Program-made: the position numbers and the translations under genes
Part shown: positions 24,147 through 37,891 of the stretch, piece by piece
How positions within the stretch are numbered: the first letter of the stretch is position 1
Layout of the letters: the number at the start of each line of letters is the position of its first letter
From: Armillaria gallica
Taxonomy: Eukaryota > Basidiomycota > Agaricomycetes > Agaricales > Physalacriaceae
DNA length: 64,000 nucleotides
NCBI GenBank assembly: GCA_037576215.1
Contig: JBANDB010000001.1
Location: forward strand, 6,882,001-6,946,000
Reading direction: 5' to 3'
The notes under the pieces: generated by a model
The model's input: the letters and a program-made list of their open reading frames with translations, nothing else
Told to the model about the DNA's origin: nothing
Database searches by the model: none

Positions 24147-27100
24147 ATGGCGAAAGGCAGCGGCAAATCCTCAGCCACGTCTGGGACGCGCAAAAAACAT
24201 GCGAAGAAAGCCGCCGTTCCCGGAGAGCCTGAAGTTGGTCAGATGAAGGAAAAACGGGCAAAGAACAAGGAGAAGGGCAAAGGAAAGAAGGAGCCGAGGC
24301 AGAAAGTGTATATTCCTCCCGTAAAGCCTGCCCCAGTGCAGCAAGATCCTTTGGAGACGACAGGAATAGCGCGTCAACTTCCGCCGGAGCTGTTGGTCGT
24401 TCTGCGAAGTCTAGGGAAGAAGGCTGTGGTAACGAAGGCCAGGGCACTGGAGGACCTCCAGTCTGGATGGGTGGAAAGGGTACTGGCGGGCGATGAGGAC
24501 CTGATACCGACGCTGCATATCATGTTTCCAGTATGGGTGCGTCCTGTTCCCTCCTCGCTGCAATTCGCCATTCTGATGAGGCAGACGTGAAGATGCACCA
24601 TGTATCGCCGTTGTTTCTTCATCCTTCACGGCGGATCCGACAGTTGACGGCAGATCTACACAAATCGTTTGTCTTGTTGATGAAGGAAGCTATTTTTGCC
24701 CATCTTAATGCCTGTTCAACTCGCGAGGCGGAGTGGATCCTGGGAAGCTGGTGTATGGCAGCACACGACACCGACCGTGGTGTCGCAGCATCGGCGCTGT
24801 CGTCATGGCGAAGCTTCAACGAGGTCTCGGGCCAACAGTTATTGAACGACAAGGAGAACGGATTTTTTTCGTGTCTTGCGGCGTTCGTGTATCGAGCAGC
24901 AATGGATCCGCTTGCTATCTATCTGGATCTTAACCCTCTACCACCCGCTCCGCCACCGCCAACTAAAGGCGCGTCGAAGAAGGTGGAGCCAGAACCAACG
25001 CCACGATTGAAGTCCGAGGATTTAGAAGAAGATGAACAGGATAGGAAAGCTCGGATACGAGTTGGCGCGTATGGCGCGATCCGTTGGATAATCGGTAAGC
25101 TGCCACTTCTCTCTATAGCTCCGTTCAACCAATTTGGACGCAGACACCGTCGAGACGGAACTTCACGAACAGCTTTCAAGTCTTACATTTTGGTCGGCAT
25201 TGCATTACAAGGAGTCGGCGCCATTTGTCCCAGCAGACGAAGAATGTTTTGGGTACGGTCAACCTGCCGTTCGGAAGGCAGCTTGGGCACTTGTTCAAGC
25301 TCTTTTGCGACGTTCGTGCTCTCCTTTTGCATTGGACCCATCGTGCTGACTCCCATGCTAGATCCAATCCAAACACAGCTATCCACTTTAAGTGCAGCTA
25401 TTCTCCACTCTGCTTGGGTCGAACCAGATACCACTGTTCATACTGTCATGTGGCAGCCCTTACTTCGCTTCCTGAAAGGTGAGGATCGCATCCACTCGCA
25501 GAAAAAATCATCCTCATCAGTAGCAGATCATTCAAACGCATGGGAATTGGCCGACAGGGTTAGTGTCGAAGGGGACGGTTCTAGTGACGAAGAAGATGAG
25601 GAGCAACATCCTCCCTTGAAAGCTCGCCCCGCATACGACGGGTTCCTACAGTTTCTTCAACTCGGGTGCTCCGGGTCCCCCATACAAGGTTATCCGACAG
25701 TGGTTATCATCATATCGACGATACCTTCTTCAGTGAGTTTTGCTGCTGCCGGGATCGTGTCTGATCTGACTCTTCGTTAGACATTCGCTTCGACGTCATC
25801 TGTATCTCCTTTGACAGATTTTTTCACGTTGTTTTGGGCTGCTATTGATGGTCGCGCGCTTAGTGGCTTGAATCGGGCCAAGGCAAGCGGAGCGTTTTTG
25901 GAGTCACTTTATGAGTGCATGGTGTTCCTGCTGAAAAGGGTTCATCGTGATGCAGGGCATGCATCGTTATTGTTGGGCGCCGAGGCCAAGATGGACGAAC
26001 TAGTAGAGGATCAGTTCGTGAAGACGTTCAAGTCACTGGAAGACCGGACGTTAAAAGTAGAGGAGAAGAACTTGTGTGATACAGTGGCAAAGACTCTGGT
26101 TTCCTTAGAAGACATCGATCATGGTTTGTGGTTCGAGTTTGAACATTGAACGACGCTGATATTTTTAAACAGATCTATACCAGTCTGCTTGGAATGTGTT
26201 GAGCCAAATCATCAAGGGTTCGGCGTCCTCGATCGTGCCCTATCTCTTCAGGACGTTCCTTGATCGATTCCCGGATGATTCGGAGCTACATACCGCGTCG
26301 CGGATATTGTTGCAGGAGGTACTTCGGTCAGCAACTGACGACTGGGAGCGCAGCCTGAATGAAGCATCGGAGAACCAACGACCCGGAAATGGTGTACAAA
26401 CACTTGTTGGCATGCTCAACGTCTTTGGACAACGCCTGTTCAATGACGATCCAGAATTTGCATCGGTAAGGATCTCAGTTCTTTTTCACAGTTCATGACC
26501 TGACAAACGACAATGATACAGAAACTCGATGCTCTCGTCAGCGAAAACGCATACCTTGCTCTGACTAGTTCCGAGACTTTCTTCTTCGCTTATCTTTCTC
26601 ATAGAAATGATGAAACTGTATGCCAAGGTGTTTGGCATAGCACCTTGGACGGTATTGGACAACATGCGGATACCCTCTCTTCATCAATAAAGCGTCTGCT
26701 AGATGCTAGGGTGGATATCAATACATTGGGAACACAACTTGATGCCCAAGTCCATCAGTTATTCGTAGAGTCGTTACACAAGCCCTCAAGCTCACTAGAG
26801 GTATCTCTCATGCAGCAAGTACTACAAAACCCAGGTCGGTAAACCCTTCTCGTTCGCAGGGATGTCTTGTTTATGCTACATCTTAGGCCTTATCTTGTCG
26901 AAGAATGGGTTCGACTCTCTGATACAAACCCTGGGGTCTGTCCTTACGGCCGACATCAACGTAGCTCTTCTCTCTGAGAGCGAACCCCGCAGTTCGGTTG
27001 ATACGTTGCTGGTATTGATATCGACAGCGCTTTTCTCTCTGCCTCAATTTACCAGTTCACCGTCCTTGCTCGCTGTCGAAGCTCTACCATACATCTTCCT

Positions 27101-30100
27101 TTTCGGATACGTGCTTCCCAAATCCAACTCTTCTCTCGATGGCAGTGCCGCACAAGCACTATGGGGTCGCTTCATACAAGATCAGGGCTCAGATCACTTT
27201 GACCAGACGGCCATTTTCTCTGGGATACAAGACCTGCTGAAGACGATCGTGGTTGATACGCAAATGCGGCCTAGGTAAGAGCTCCCTTCCTCCGAATCTC
27301 TCCACCACTCTGACAATCATCCAGTCCCGAGCACCTTTTGCAGGCACTATCGGAAGCAACACTGAAAGAAGTGATACCGCCTTTGTCATTCCTTCCATCG
27401 GTACCTGAACTTGATAGGATGCTCGATGATCTGTCATCAGATCCTATACATCCTGCTCTCGCCGTTCTCGACCCTTTAATTCCCCCCGGGGAGTACACAG
27501 AGATCAACCCGCCAGCATGTGATTCTCATGGATTCTCGCCATATGCGCGGCTCGTCAGTATGCTCCTGTTCGTGTTCTTGGAGGACCGACAGAGTGCTAG
27601 ACGGAACACCTGGGCGCTTCGGCATCTGTTAGCACTTTTATTATATGCAGACGATTACAGTGCCTACCCCACAGGGTCGAGTCCGGTGTTTCGGAAAGAA
27701 GCTCTGATTGACTTGGAAGGGCTGATCGTCAAGTTGCAGCAGATCTGCACGTATTTGTTGACTTCGGCATCGGATGATGGGTGGAGACTAAAAGTTTTGG
27801 ACGCTGTGACGAATGTACAACCGCTTGATGAAACGGAGCCGTCTTTGGCTCTGTTTTTGAGGGATCAGATCACAAGAGCACGAAAAGGCGACGAGACGAG
27901 GGAGGCCCGTATCCTTGGTCGTACGCTGCTGCATGTTCTTCACGATGCCGATAAAGCAGAAGCAGATCGATGGATCACTTTTGCTAGGAGTATCGAGCGA
28001 ACAGGTGGGTTTTGACCCGGACTATCGCCCTTATCTTATTAAACGCTCACCCCTTGATTTAGCGCCGGAAACCTCTATGGCTATTGTTCACGCTGTGACT
28101 GGAGTAGCGCCAGAACCTCCACGTCTTGACAGATATCGGAACGAACTCGCAGCATCCCTGTTAGGTGTTCCCCCAGCGAAGGCGAACACTGAAGGTCTGA
28201 TTACGCTGCGTAAGTTGGCGGCTAGCGCACCCCCTATGGACTCGGACGTTGTATATCTCCGCCAGCAACGGGCATTGAACGTGGTCAAGACATGCGAGAA
28301 GTGGGTCGCGTCAGACGAGGATCTAGACGAGGAGGTGGAGAGTGCGATGACATGGACGTTCTCCCATCTCGCTCCAATTCTTCAGAACCTCGAGGGATCA
28401 CACTGGGAGTTTATATTTGATGTAGTGGAGAACAATCTTGAGGTCTGTCGTGCTTTCCTCTTTAATTAAGCGCGCTCCTGCTAAGACGCTCATGCAGAAT
28501 TCTACTTTTGATGACGATGCCACTTTTGTTTCGCTAGCGCACACGTTGAAGCTGATTCTCGTGATCAAGAATCTCGCGCTGACGAATAAGGTGCTTCGCG
28601 AAGATTGGCAGACGCGGCGACTACCCATTCTGAAGTTGGTTCGAGACTTGGCATCATCACGATTGGGTATGCAATCTAAACGTTTCAGTCAATTAATATT
28701 TGATATTGACCTTTCTAGATGAAAATGCTTCTGAACCCAGGTCTCGTTGCTTAGAGCTTGTTCTTGCTGTGGTACAAGATTTACCCGCGGATCTGATAGA
28801 TCACGATACGTTGCCCAAGGTCATCTTCTTTTCATTTCCGAGGATTTTTCTTCGATGCTGATGGCTAGTATAGATGTGCCATCTTGTCATGGATACTGGG
28901 ACTGAGGTGCAAAAGAAAGCGTACATGCTTCTACAGCAGGCGGCCTACAAGCGCACGCAGCACCTGGTGGTCGAAGCCGCAGTCGATGCTGAGAATACCT
29001 TCAAAGCCGAATTGCCGCCTGAACTGCTTAGTATCCTTCAACAGACCATTAACTTTGACGATGCAGAGCCATCTGAGCACCCAAACGTACGGTTTACTTA
29101 TATGGTCATGCCATCGATTGACGACGATCGCGATTTCAGAATGTATTTGGGTACTTGCTTGGCTGGATGATCGTCTTTGACCTTTTCTTTGGCTCGGTAT
29201 ATTTAATCTTATGTTCCTTTTACACCTTCTTACCATAACGCGCTAGTCCTTGAAAGTCAAAGCAAGCTATATCGACCAGTTGCGGAGTTTGGACATCATC
29301 GCCGGCTCGTTCATGCCTATGGTGCTGAGCACCCTTAATTTGGATCAAGGCACCGCTAAGGTGTACAAGCTAGACCTGTGGGCTGTGGACGAATACCACG
29401 TTGAACGTAAGCTTCTTATCTATGGTCAACGTTACTTTCGTTGACAGAGACTAGTCTATGAACCCGACGAAGCCTTTACCTTACAGGTTCTCGCTGCATA
29501 CCTGTACTATCGAGCTCTTTTGAATATTCCCTCGATGATACACAGCTGGATACTCGACTGCAAGGACCGTCAGCTTTCCTCGACCATCGGTCTTTATACA
29601 TCGACACATTTCTCTCCCGTCATCATACGGACGGAGTTGGTACATGTCAAGAGCTCCGAGGCTGCCATGGAGCTGGAGGACGACACGTTCAAGATCAAGG
29701 TGGCGCCTAATATAAATGAGGTCGTTGCGTCATACCTTGTAGACGAGCACCAGCTTGAGGTGAAGATAAAGATCCCCACGGATTGGCCTCTACATAAGAT
29801 CGAGGTCAAAGATATCAAGCGGGTAGGCGTTGACGAAAAACACTGGAGGGCTTGGATGCTTGGTGTTCAGCAGACGATCTCGGCAAGTGACCTGGCCGCT
29901 CATTCTCTCATTTTCCCCGAGCTAATGCACATCTATAGAATGGGCGGATTGTCGATGGTTTGGGCTTATTCAAGAAGAACGTCACCCTGCACTTCGAAGG
30001 ACAAGTAGAGTGTGCTATCTGCTACTCGTATGTCCATTGCTTCCTTCCTTTCTTTGGTGTGTTTATAGTTTGATGTTTGACAGTATAATAAGCGTCATGG

Positions 30101-30275
30101 ATGGCACCCTCCCCCAACGGCCATGCAAAACATGTAAAAACCGCTTCCACGGTGGATGTTTATATAAGGTTTGTCTGTGATTGTCACCATTAGCACAAGT
30201 CTAACTATTTTCTTTCAGTGGTTCAATACGAGTCACTCATCAAGCTGTCCTTTATGTCGATCAGATATGTTTTAG
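24147..30275 (+). CDS. LTN1: E3 ubiquitin ligase listerin (RQC complex)
   Basis: Ribosome-associated RING ligase that ubiquitinates stalled nascent chains on 60S subunits. ATG at 24147 (MAKGSGKSSATSGTRKKHAKK, the characteristic basic N-terminus). The conserved N-terminal domain includes LPPELLVVLRSLGKKAVVTKARAL and FPVW..LFLHPSRRIRQLTADLH. Long HEAT/ARM-like helical repeats fill the middle. A C-terminal RWD-like part (IPTDWPLHKIEV) precedes an RING-CH finger: CAIC (29 kb end), CKTC..FH..C and W-FNTSHSSSCPLC, ending in RSDMF with TAG at 30273-30275. About 18 exons join without a frame break, giving roughly 1,750-1,800 residues, normal for the family. Confidence 0.92.
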
Positions 30276-30665
30276 TTAGAAGCTTCTTGGTTCCGCTACT
30301 CCAATTTGATGCTTGTCTCTTGCGTATCAATTTCTTTGCTCATTATATCTCTCAGGGATTCAATGCGTTCGACAACTTTAGACCGCTTCTTCGAGCATGA
30401 GGTCGAAATATGATTATCCAAAGCTTGGTAATCCGTTTGGCGTTGTCCGGTCACCTGAACTTGAAGACCGGGTCAACTCGCCTGGGGAATTTGCTTTGTC
30501 GAAAGCGGGGCCCAAATCAATGACGAGATTGAGGTCAGTGTACTGGCTTCCTTGTCTATTGTTCGATATATCCGGCTTAAGTGTTGGATTATATCTGCTG
30601 ACGCCGTCGTGGGCTTGCTGGATTTCCTCCTCTGCTACTACCATTGACAGCCACTTGTATGCTTC
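30276..30665. other. Intergenic spacer, no gene seen
   Basis: 390 bp between the listerin stop and the next gene's first ATG. Presumed listerin 3' flank and promoter of the LRR gene. Short frames on both strands are unrelated to known proteins. Confidence 0.45.
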
Positions 30666-31934
30666 ATGGCGTCCCCCACATTCCAAGATTTCCTAGATCT
30701 GGGCCTACGCCAGAGGTTTTCATGCAGAGAGCTTGTTCACCATATCCTTTCATTCTCGTTCCCCACCATTCCAGACGGATGTATGGCCCGTTGGACCCAT
30801 CCCCCATACTTATCGTTCGGGACAAACCACGCTGTCGCTTGGGGACCCAGGGTTGGGGATTCTGGGAACTGATCCCTACTTTCTCGAGCTCTTGAAACTG
30901 CTCAAGGATGAGCGTATTCCCATCAACACCCTGGAAATTTGTGGTTTCTACCGTCGCCGCACCGCAAACTGGCCGGCGCTCATTTCGGGATTTTCTTCCT
31001 TCCCTCACATCTGCGATCTCCAAATTTTGGAAGTTCAGTGGTCCAAAGACGATGTCAGAGACATTGTCTCGTCACTTCCTAACCTCCGGTTCCTCACACT
31101 CAAGGGATGGAGCGCTTGGGAGTCCAGCACGACTCAAGGCGCTGAAGACTGGCCACAAGGCAGGAGCTACCACCCGCCTCATCTTGAAGCGCTGCACCTT
31201 CTTTTTGACGACGGAGAAAGCACTCTTCTCGACCTTTTTGATGGATCAGGTTACCCAGCTAATGTACAAGGCTTGGAGATGCTTACAATACACGGGAACG
31301 AATCAGAAGATAATGACACTGTATCTTGCAATGACGTGGTGATTCAGAGAATTCAGGCTTTCCTTGATCTTCTGGTGATACCCCCGATATATGTTTCCCT
31401 CGGAAATTTCAAAATTGGTTAGTCTCCAAATCCTCATCACATCTGTCGCACCCTCATTTTACTTCGCAAGAAACGCGCTTAATCCTCGACGTGAGCAAAA
31501 TAGAGGGTCTCTGCTTTAAAATCCCTGTTTGTTCTTCAGACCTAGATGATTGGGCCCGGTGGTTGGCAGACATTGTCCACGCCATTCCGGCCGAAAACAA
31601 GATACAGGAGTTCATGATCGAATTCGAGGTGGATTGGTACGCGGTCCCGGAGATTCCGCCTGACGCATTCACTGGGAGGGAGAATCCCTTTTGGGCCAGT
31701 TTGGACAGGGATCTGTGCCGTCCTCACATGCGCTTCGAAGAGCTTAGTGTTAAGTTCTATATGCAGCACCCGGACCACGAGAAGCTTTATGACTTATGGC
31801 AGATCGTGAGTTGGATATGCATGCATTGTCTGCCTAGGAGCCGGTCCTTCCACGGTTCTGCATTCAAGCTTTTTGATACCCTCGGAAACGATATCAAGTT
31901 CGTACTCCAATTCTTACCGGCGTCCTTCAACTAA
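30666..31934 (+). CDS. LRR/F-box-like protein, 5' model uncertain
   Basis: A leucine-rich-repeat protein of the type common in agaricomycete F-box families. The main exon (about 30850-31419) has repeats such as PINTLEICGFYRRR, ICDLQILEVQWSKDDV and LPNLRFLTLKGW, joined by a ~64 nt intron (GTTAGT..CAAG) to a last exon ending at 31934. Upstream, the ATG at 30666 opens MASPTFQDFLDLG and RELVHHILSF, which joins in frame to the main exon if a ~70 nt intron (30780-30849) is removed. That join is my inference. A classical F-box is weak or missing, so the gene may be 5'-reduced. Function unknown. Confidence 0.6.
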
Positions 31935-32278
31935 CCACGCGTCTCAGTTATCCATAGACGAAAATTCTCGTCCTTCTTCTACGTGAATGATGAAAGCACA
32001 TTCCTATCGAGTCTTCATTCTGGGGAAGAAAATCCTATATTACAAAGATTCCAACGACACAGTTGCGTAGGGAACCCGGAAAACAACACAAATAACAAAT
32101 AGCCTTCGTGTAACTCATCGACGAGTGAGGATTTAAATAGCCTTGGATAGGCGTTAGTGAAATAGAAACTCGAATGTAGCGAAGGACTCGCTCAATTATA
32201 TTATTGCAGACCTGACAGAAATAACTTGACCGTCAACACAGTGCACAACCTCTATAGGCAGTTGGACATACCCAACGC
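31935..32278. other. Intergenic spacer, no gene seen
   Basis: 344 bp between two convergent gene ends (LRR gene on plus, small gene on minus). It probably holds both 3' untranslated regions. Confidence 0.45.
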
Positions 32279-32734
32279 TCAGAGGGTCTCAGTTGGACGG
32301 GGAGTCGCCGGAGGAGCAGTTGCCGACTCCCCGATACCGCTGGAAACAGCTGGAAGATTAGAACGCGAAGCGTTAGTCGACGAAGTAGAAGTGGAGGAAG
32401 GTGCCTGGGTCAGAGGCTCGGAGAAATGGAGACGCCGAAGGAGGCTTGAGAGCATCTGCGAGAGTGTCAATCTTTTCAACAATAAGCGGTTCCAAGGAAC
32501 TCATCATACAGTTAAAACATCATGCCTCCACCATGTAGCGGTACCCTCTCCCATTGCGGCCAGGGGGGCCAGCTTGGCATGCAGTGTAGGCTGGAATCGA
32601 CCTGCATAGGCGAAGTAAAGGCCGCAAAGAAAAGTGTCGAGGTCCGCGGGACCCCGCTGCCGCATAAGTCGGTACACAGGCAGAACGCGCCTGGCCCAGT
32701 TCACCTGGGCTTCTTCGTCGTCGACGGCGGACAT
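32279..32734 (-). CDS. Small fungal protein of unknown function
   Basis: ATG at 32734 in a strong context (CAAAATGTCC). Exon 1 encodes MSAVDDEEAQVNWARRVLPV and a segment DLDTFLCGLYFAYAGRFQP. A ~45 nt intron (GTACCG..ATGAG), containing a plausible branch site TTAAC, then joins in frame to exon 2 (RLLLKRLTLSQMLSSLLRRLHF and a Ser/Thr/Pro-rich tail), ending at TGA complementary to 32279-32281. The product is about 135 residues, with a helical core and a low-complexity C-terminus. If the intron is retained, translation stops soon after WWRHD. I do not recognise the family. Gene status rests on the start context and the clean splice. Confidence 0.55.
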
Positions 32735-34437
32735 TTTGGGGGAGGAGACAAATGCTGGTAAAGGAATTTTTTTCGAGTCAATGATTTTTATATGACCGGG
32801 ACGTCTTTGAGGAACGATTATTCATTCTCTGCCAGCAGTGGCGTGGCATGACATAAAATCGTTCGCCCGAATGATGCATTGGTCGGTTTTTGCCACCACG
32901 TCACGGTGAAACTGTACTACTCGGTCAAAATAAGCGCTGATCCTTCTGGTTCGCATGAACGAAGAAAATCCAAAGCTATCATTGAAGCGACCGCGGAAAG
33001 AGACACAAATTACATTACTGAAATCGGCATTGAATTCAGGAGTAACAGAGCAACACCGGGAACGAGTCAGAAGTAAGGAAATAGAGATAGAAATTTGCGC
33101 CACAGTTACTGAACAAGCGGTGAGGGGGACTTTGACCATTCTGGCACCCAGATTCTGCTGCGAGTCCACACTCTGCCCTTTGAAGTGACGCGGTCATCCG
33201 ACTTCCGGATCGCCTTCGATATGTCCGGGCTCGCATATGGATCGCTCGACATCATATCAAGAAGAGGCTTGAAATCATTCAATCCATAAGGAACGCAACA
33301 GTACATAGACTCTTACATCCACTTACCTCGCAAACATCAAGGAAATTGAAGGAATGTCGCGCCGATGTTGCAGACGTCGAGTTTGAATGAGTTGTAGGGT
33401 ATGTATAGCAAGGGAGAACTCCGGAGATATGCCGCATCGCAATTGCTTTGAAGTAATCGCAACGTCGTTGCCATTTGCGTGTTTCTGACAAGTGTCAAAG
33501 TCGGTGATATAACTGTCCCTACGCGGCACCAGTGACGATGGGAGAGTATGTTGAACGCCGCCATGACCGTCATTACAGGTGGAATAAAAGCCTCTTTGGG
33601 CTGACTTTGCATGCATCAGGAAGTTAAGAGTTTCTGCGTCTCTGTGAAGAGCAATTAGTAGGACATAGTGAAACTGGAAGCGCTGTACATATTGGTGGGA
33701 TATGCTGAGATTGCGCATGTCATTGAGTCCTACAACTTCAAGGAATCAAAGGTGGATTAGGGCATGCTCATGATGCGACGTTGAATTCCAATCATGTCGG
33801 AAGACTAAGCAGCGAATACCATATCGGGAACGGCACACGTTTTCGCGTTAGCTATCGTCTTGCCTTTCTTGCTGCGTGTTTCCTTTCGTGTTTGCACTTT
33901 GCAGACAAATAATGCAAACGACTCACAAGAAAGATTCAAATCTCAAACTGGATTGCCTGCCTCGAGGGGGGCAAGATCACTGCTTTCTATCATGAGGTGA
34001 ACGCCCTTCTTCAACGTAGTTTCGTTCATGCAAAGACATGCATGTTTAATGCTGCTAATTCACACCAGTCTCGAAGCTGAAATCGTCACCTTCGTTTCTT
34101 TCACTGTGGCCAATGCCAGACCCTGTCACAAGTGACGTGGTCAATCAGCCATCTAACATTTTCTACTCTTTTTTCTTCGCAGAGATATCTCTGTTGATAA
34201 GTAATGTCTACAAGAAAAACAACTCATGCAAAATCAAGTCTTGAAGCTAGGGGAAAACGCAAGTCCGGGACAGGGACAGCTGTGGCGTGGCAACCTCGAG
34301 GCAGGAAAGAAGCACGGAGAGGTGTACCGAATTCCTAAATTAGCACTCGGCGCTTGTTGCCAAGTTCTAGCCATTCAAAAGTTCATTGAAGGGCAGGCAT
34401 TGGTATCTCTTTCGTCGCTTCCGTTCTTTCCACCATC
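32735..34437. other. 1.7 kb interval, no confident gene
   Basis: Region upstream of the second helicase. Several overlapping short frames exist on the minus strand (32820-33720), but none has a recognisable motif or consistent splice structure. A purine-rich 5' flank precedes the helicase ATG. Confidence 0.45.
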
Positions 34438-37400
34438 ATGGTCGCCGTTTGTCCCCAAATCCTTTCAGTTGGCCACTGTGATAATGATTTATGTCGGTTT
34501 CTACATGATGTCCTTATATGCAAACCATGCCGAATGGTTTTCCCCAGTCAACGCCATCTCGACACGCATTTGACTTCGAAAAAGCATCTGGCGACTTCAT
34601 CCGGAATACCTGCGGTATGCTTCTGTAGCGTTTGTGACAGGACGATAGGTCGGTCTTCCTGGAACCAACACGTTCGTGGGTCCCCCCACCTTAAAGCAGC
34701 CAAACGAAGAAGTGTCTCTCCCAACGTGCAACCAGAAGTGCCTGAGGAGGTTGCAGGTTGCACTTTTTGTCCACCTTGCAACATCCATATTCCTCGCAAC
34801 TTGTGGAACGCCCACATTGGTGGCAGAAAACACAGAGCGCGAACACATTTCACCAAGTTCACTTCTGCTCTAGAAGAAGCCGAAGAAGATAAACATGGTG
34901 TCACCGTCGAAGGGAACCTGGACTTTGATATCGTCGATCCGAGCACAGCGAACACAGGTGTCTCCAAGAAAGTCACTATCAACACTACTGTCCCCCATGC
35001 ACGGCTCTCTGTGGCGGTCCGTTTGGCGTCCTCGAAACACCGATCGGCGTTTTCTCCGTACGTTCTTCGGAGTGATGTTTGCATATCGGCATTGCTGAAG
35101 TTTTTTACAACAGATTCACCGTCACGCCTCTCGGGACATACCAAGTGAAGTATCGTCAACCAGTGGTACTTAGCATTTTCAGCTCTCAGAAATTTCCTGG
35201 CCGCGCGGACGATAGGCTCGAACTCGTGTTTGAGGATCAGCAGCTGAACACGCAGTTCATCATCTGTCGATCTATTCATATCACTGTTGGTGACTCCGCA
35301 GCCCATAAGGCGCTGCAGCCGAAAGCTCCATATGTCCCCCAAAAAAAAACGGCGCGTCACCCCGAGACTACAGTTGTTGAAGGAGAAAGACCACCGGCTC
35401 TTGGTGCCGTTCCCTACATCGTCAAGCTTCCAAAATCCGACATTCCAAAGAACTTGCGTGCCACTCTGGCGACCGGCTCCGTTCCGGAGACCGTGAAGCG
35501 CCTTCGGGAGATGTTCCTCCCTCCTACGATCGAGGGTGCTTCGTACGGGAGGCATTTCCGACATTTGATCTGGGCCGAAGAGTTCAAATCGAGGTCAGTA
35601 TGCTATTTTTATGCCTGTCTTCCCGCTAATGCTACTCACTCAATAGTTTAGACTTGGAGTACTATGATATACCCAACTCCAAACTTACACGAAACGGAAG
35701 ATACTACCAGTACGTGTCAGCATTATCGCGCTTCCTTTCCTCACGTACACTGCGATAGCCTTGAAGTCCCTGGATTGGCCGAAAAAAGGCCTAGTGTCCT
35801 CGTTGGTTCGTACCTCAGCCATTTATTCCCCAGTGTCGCTAAAGAAAAATAGGGGACAATATCTTCGTTCGAAAGAGTGATGCACCTGAAGGCCACTGGT
35901 ATTCGGGCTGCGTTCATTTCGTCCATCAGAAGGAAGTTGGACTATGTTTCAACCATTCGTTCAAAGCGACCAGCACAGACAAATTCCTCGTTCGCTTCAA
36001 ACTGAACCGATACCCTCTTCGACGACAGCATCAAGCCTTGGAAACAGCCTTCGCTCCACCGCGTTTACTTCTGCCCACTGAACAGAATGTCCTCGCGCCA
36101 TCGAGAGCATCACCATGGAAGTCTTTCAACAAGTTGATCGACACCAACGTGCGGCAAAGACAAGCGGTCGACTGCATCCTTCGTCAACCTGGGGGATCGG
36201 TTCCCTTCATCATCTTTGGGCCGTAAGTCGCTTATATCTATGACCCACGGAACGGCACTTGACCCTTTCTTAGGCCCGGTACGGGGAAAACTGTCACCAC
36301 CGTAGAAGCCATTAGGCAGATCCATGCCGCCAATCCCAGAGCTCGTATCCTTGCGTGCGCTCCGAGTAATTCGGCTGCAGATCTCATCGCGTCTCGTCTT
36401 TCGATGCTGGGGAGTGACGCGCTCTTCCGGTTCTATGCCCCATCCAGACCTAAGCAAGCTGTACCTCTCGAGCTTGAGCCTTTCACCTATGTCAATGAGG
36501 ACGGTAACTTCTCTGTTCCTATCTTGGCTCGTGTTCGCCAATTCAGGGTCATCGTGTCTACATGTGTTTCGGCTTCTGTATTCTTCGGTATCGGCGTCCC
36601 ACGAGGACACTTCACGCATATTTTCATCGACGAGGCCGGCCAGGCTACGGAGCCGGAGGCAATGATCGCGGTCAAGACTATGGCTGATAACACGACTAAT
36701 GTCATCCTGTCGGGCGATCCCAAGCAACTTGGGCCTATCATCAGGTCACCGGTGGCGCGAGATTTAGGTTTGGAGATCAGTTACATTGAGAGACTAATGA
36801 AGATGAACGTCTATGACGAGGAGGATCATGATGGCGACCATCCGTTAGTTATATTCCTTTCTTTGTTCATGTTCTTGAATCTGATTGTGCGTTTAAATGT
36901 CTCTGCAGGGTGGTCAAACTAACGCAGAATTTCCGCTCTCATCCTGCAATCCTCAAGTTCCCGGACGAACGGTTCTATAAAGGGGAGCTTCAACCCTGTG
37001 GCGACCCCAAGGTCATCACTTCCTTCATCGGGTCGAAACACCTCGAGGCGAAGAAGTTTCCTATCGTGTTCCACGCCATGGCAGGCGAGGATGCCCGTGA
37101 AGCTTCATCCCCGTCGTTCTTCAATGTCGATGAGGTCCTGGATGTCAAGAAAACTGTTGAAGAGTTACGCTCTGATAGGAAATTGCACCTCAGTCCGTGA
37201 CCGCAACATGTTCATTGCTGTTAAACTGTTCCATATTAACAGGCTACTTCTTTAGCTGACGATGACATTGGTGTGATTGCGCCATATCACGCTCAAGTTC
37301 TCAAGATCCGGAATGTATTGAGGGGACGGTACGACGGCATCAAGGTTGGGAGCGTCGAGGAATTCCAAGGCCAAGTGAGAGAAACGACGCCTTGCCTTTA

Positions 37401-37891
37401 TTTTTGCGCTAACGATGGGTTCTCACCTAGGAGCGCAAGGTTATCATCATATCAACGGTCAGAAGTAGCAGAGAGTTCGTAGAATTCGATCTACGCCATA
37501 CTCTTGGATTCGTTGCTAGCCCTCGCCGCTTCAATGGTAAAATGCAAAAGTCCACTCTTTTATCTTCCTGTATCTCACCTCATTCTCAGTGGCTATAACC
37601 CGAGCGAAGGCACTCGTCGTCATCGTCGGGGACCCGACCGTCCTCTCTCTCGACCCTCTATGGCGATCCTTCCTCAACTACGTCTACAAACACGGCGGAT
37701 GGAGAGGACTACCGATTTCTTGGGATCCTGATGCTGATGTGGATGAGAGTGGGGGCTATGACCACGCCATCCGGGAAGCTGCAGAAGAGGATATGAATGA
37801 ATTTACCAGGAAGTTGGAGGCGATGACGCTAGCTGGAGTTGGGGAGGATGAAGATGTCGTGGATCGTCCCTGGACGCGTCATGATGGATAG
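34438..37891 (+). CDS. Zinc-finger SF1 RNA helicase, MOV10/SDE3-like (copy 2)
   Basis: Paralogue of the helicase at 2918-6577. The start MVAVCPQILSVGHC at 34438 aligns with that copy's start. Three U1-type C2H2 fingers follow (CKPC..H..H, CSVC..H..H, CPPC..H..H), then a RADDRLELVFED beta region, [22 protein letters not shown] interrupted by an intron, FIDEAGQATEPE, SGDPKQLGPIIRS, LTQNFRSH, VGSVEEFQGQ, STVRSS and VAITRAKA. It ends with WTRHDG and TAG at 37891. About ten exons share positions with copy 1. The intron before DDDIGVIAPYHAQ uses a poor donor (GTCCGT at 37193), where copy 1 has GTAAGT; retention would cause a stop two codons later. The role in RNA silencing is inferred from the family. 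Confidence 0.87.
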
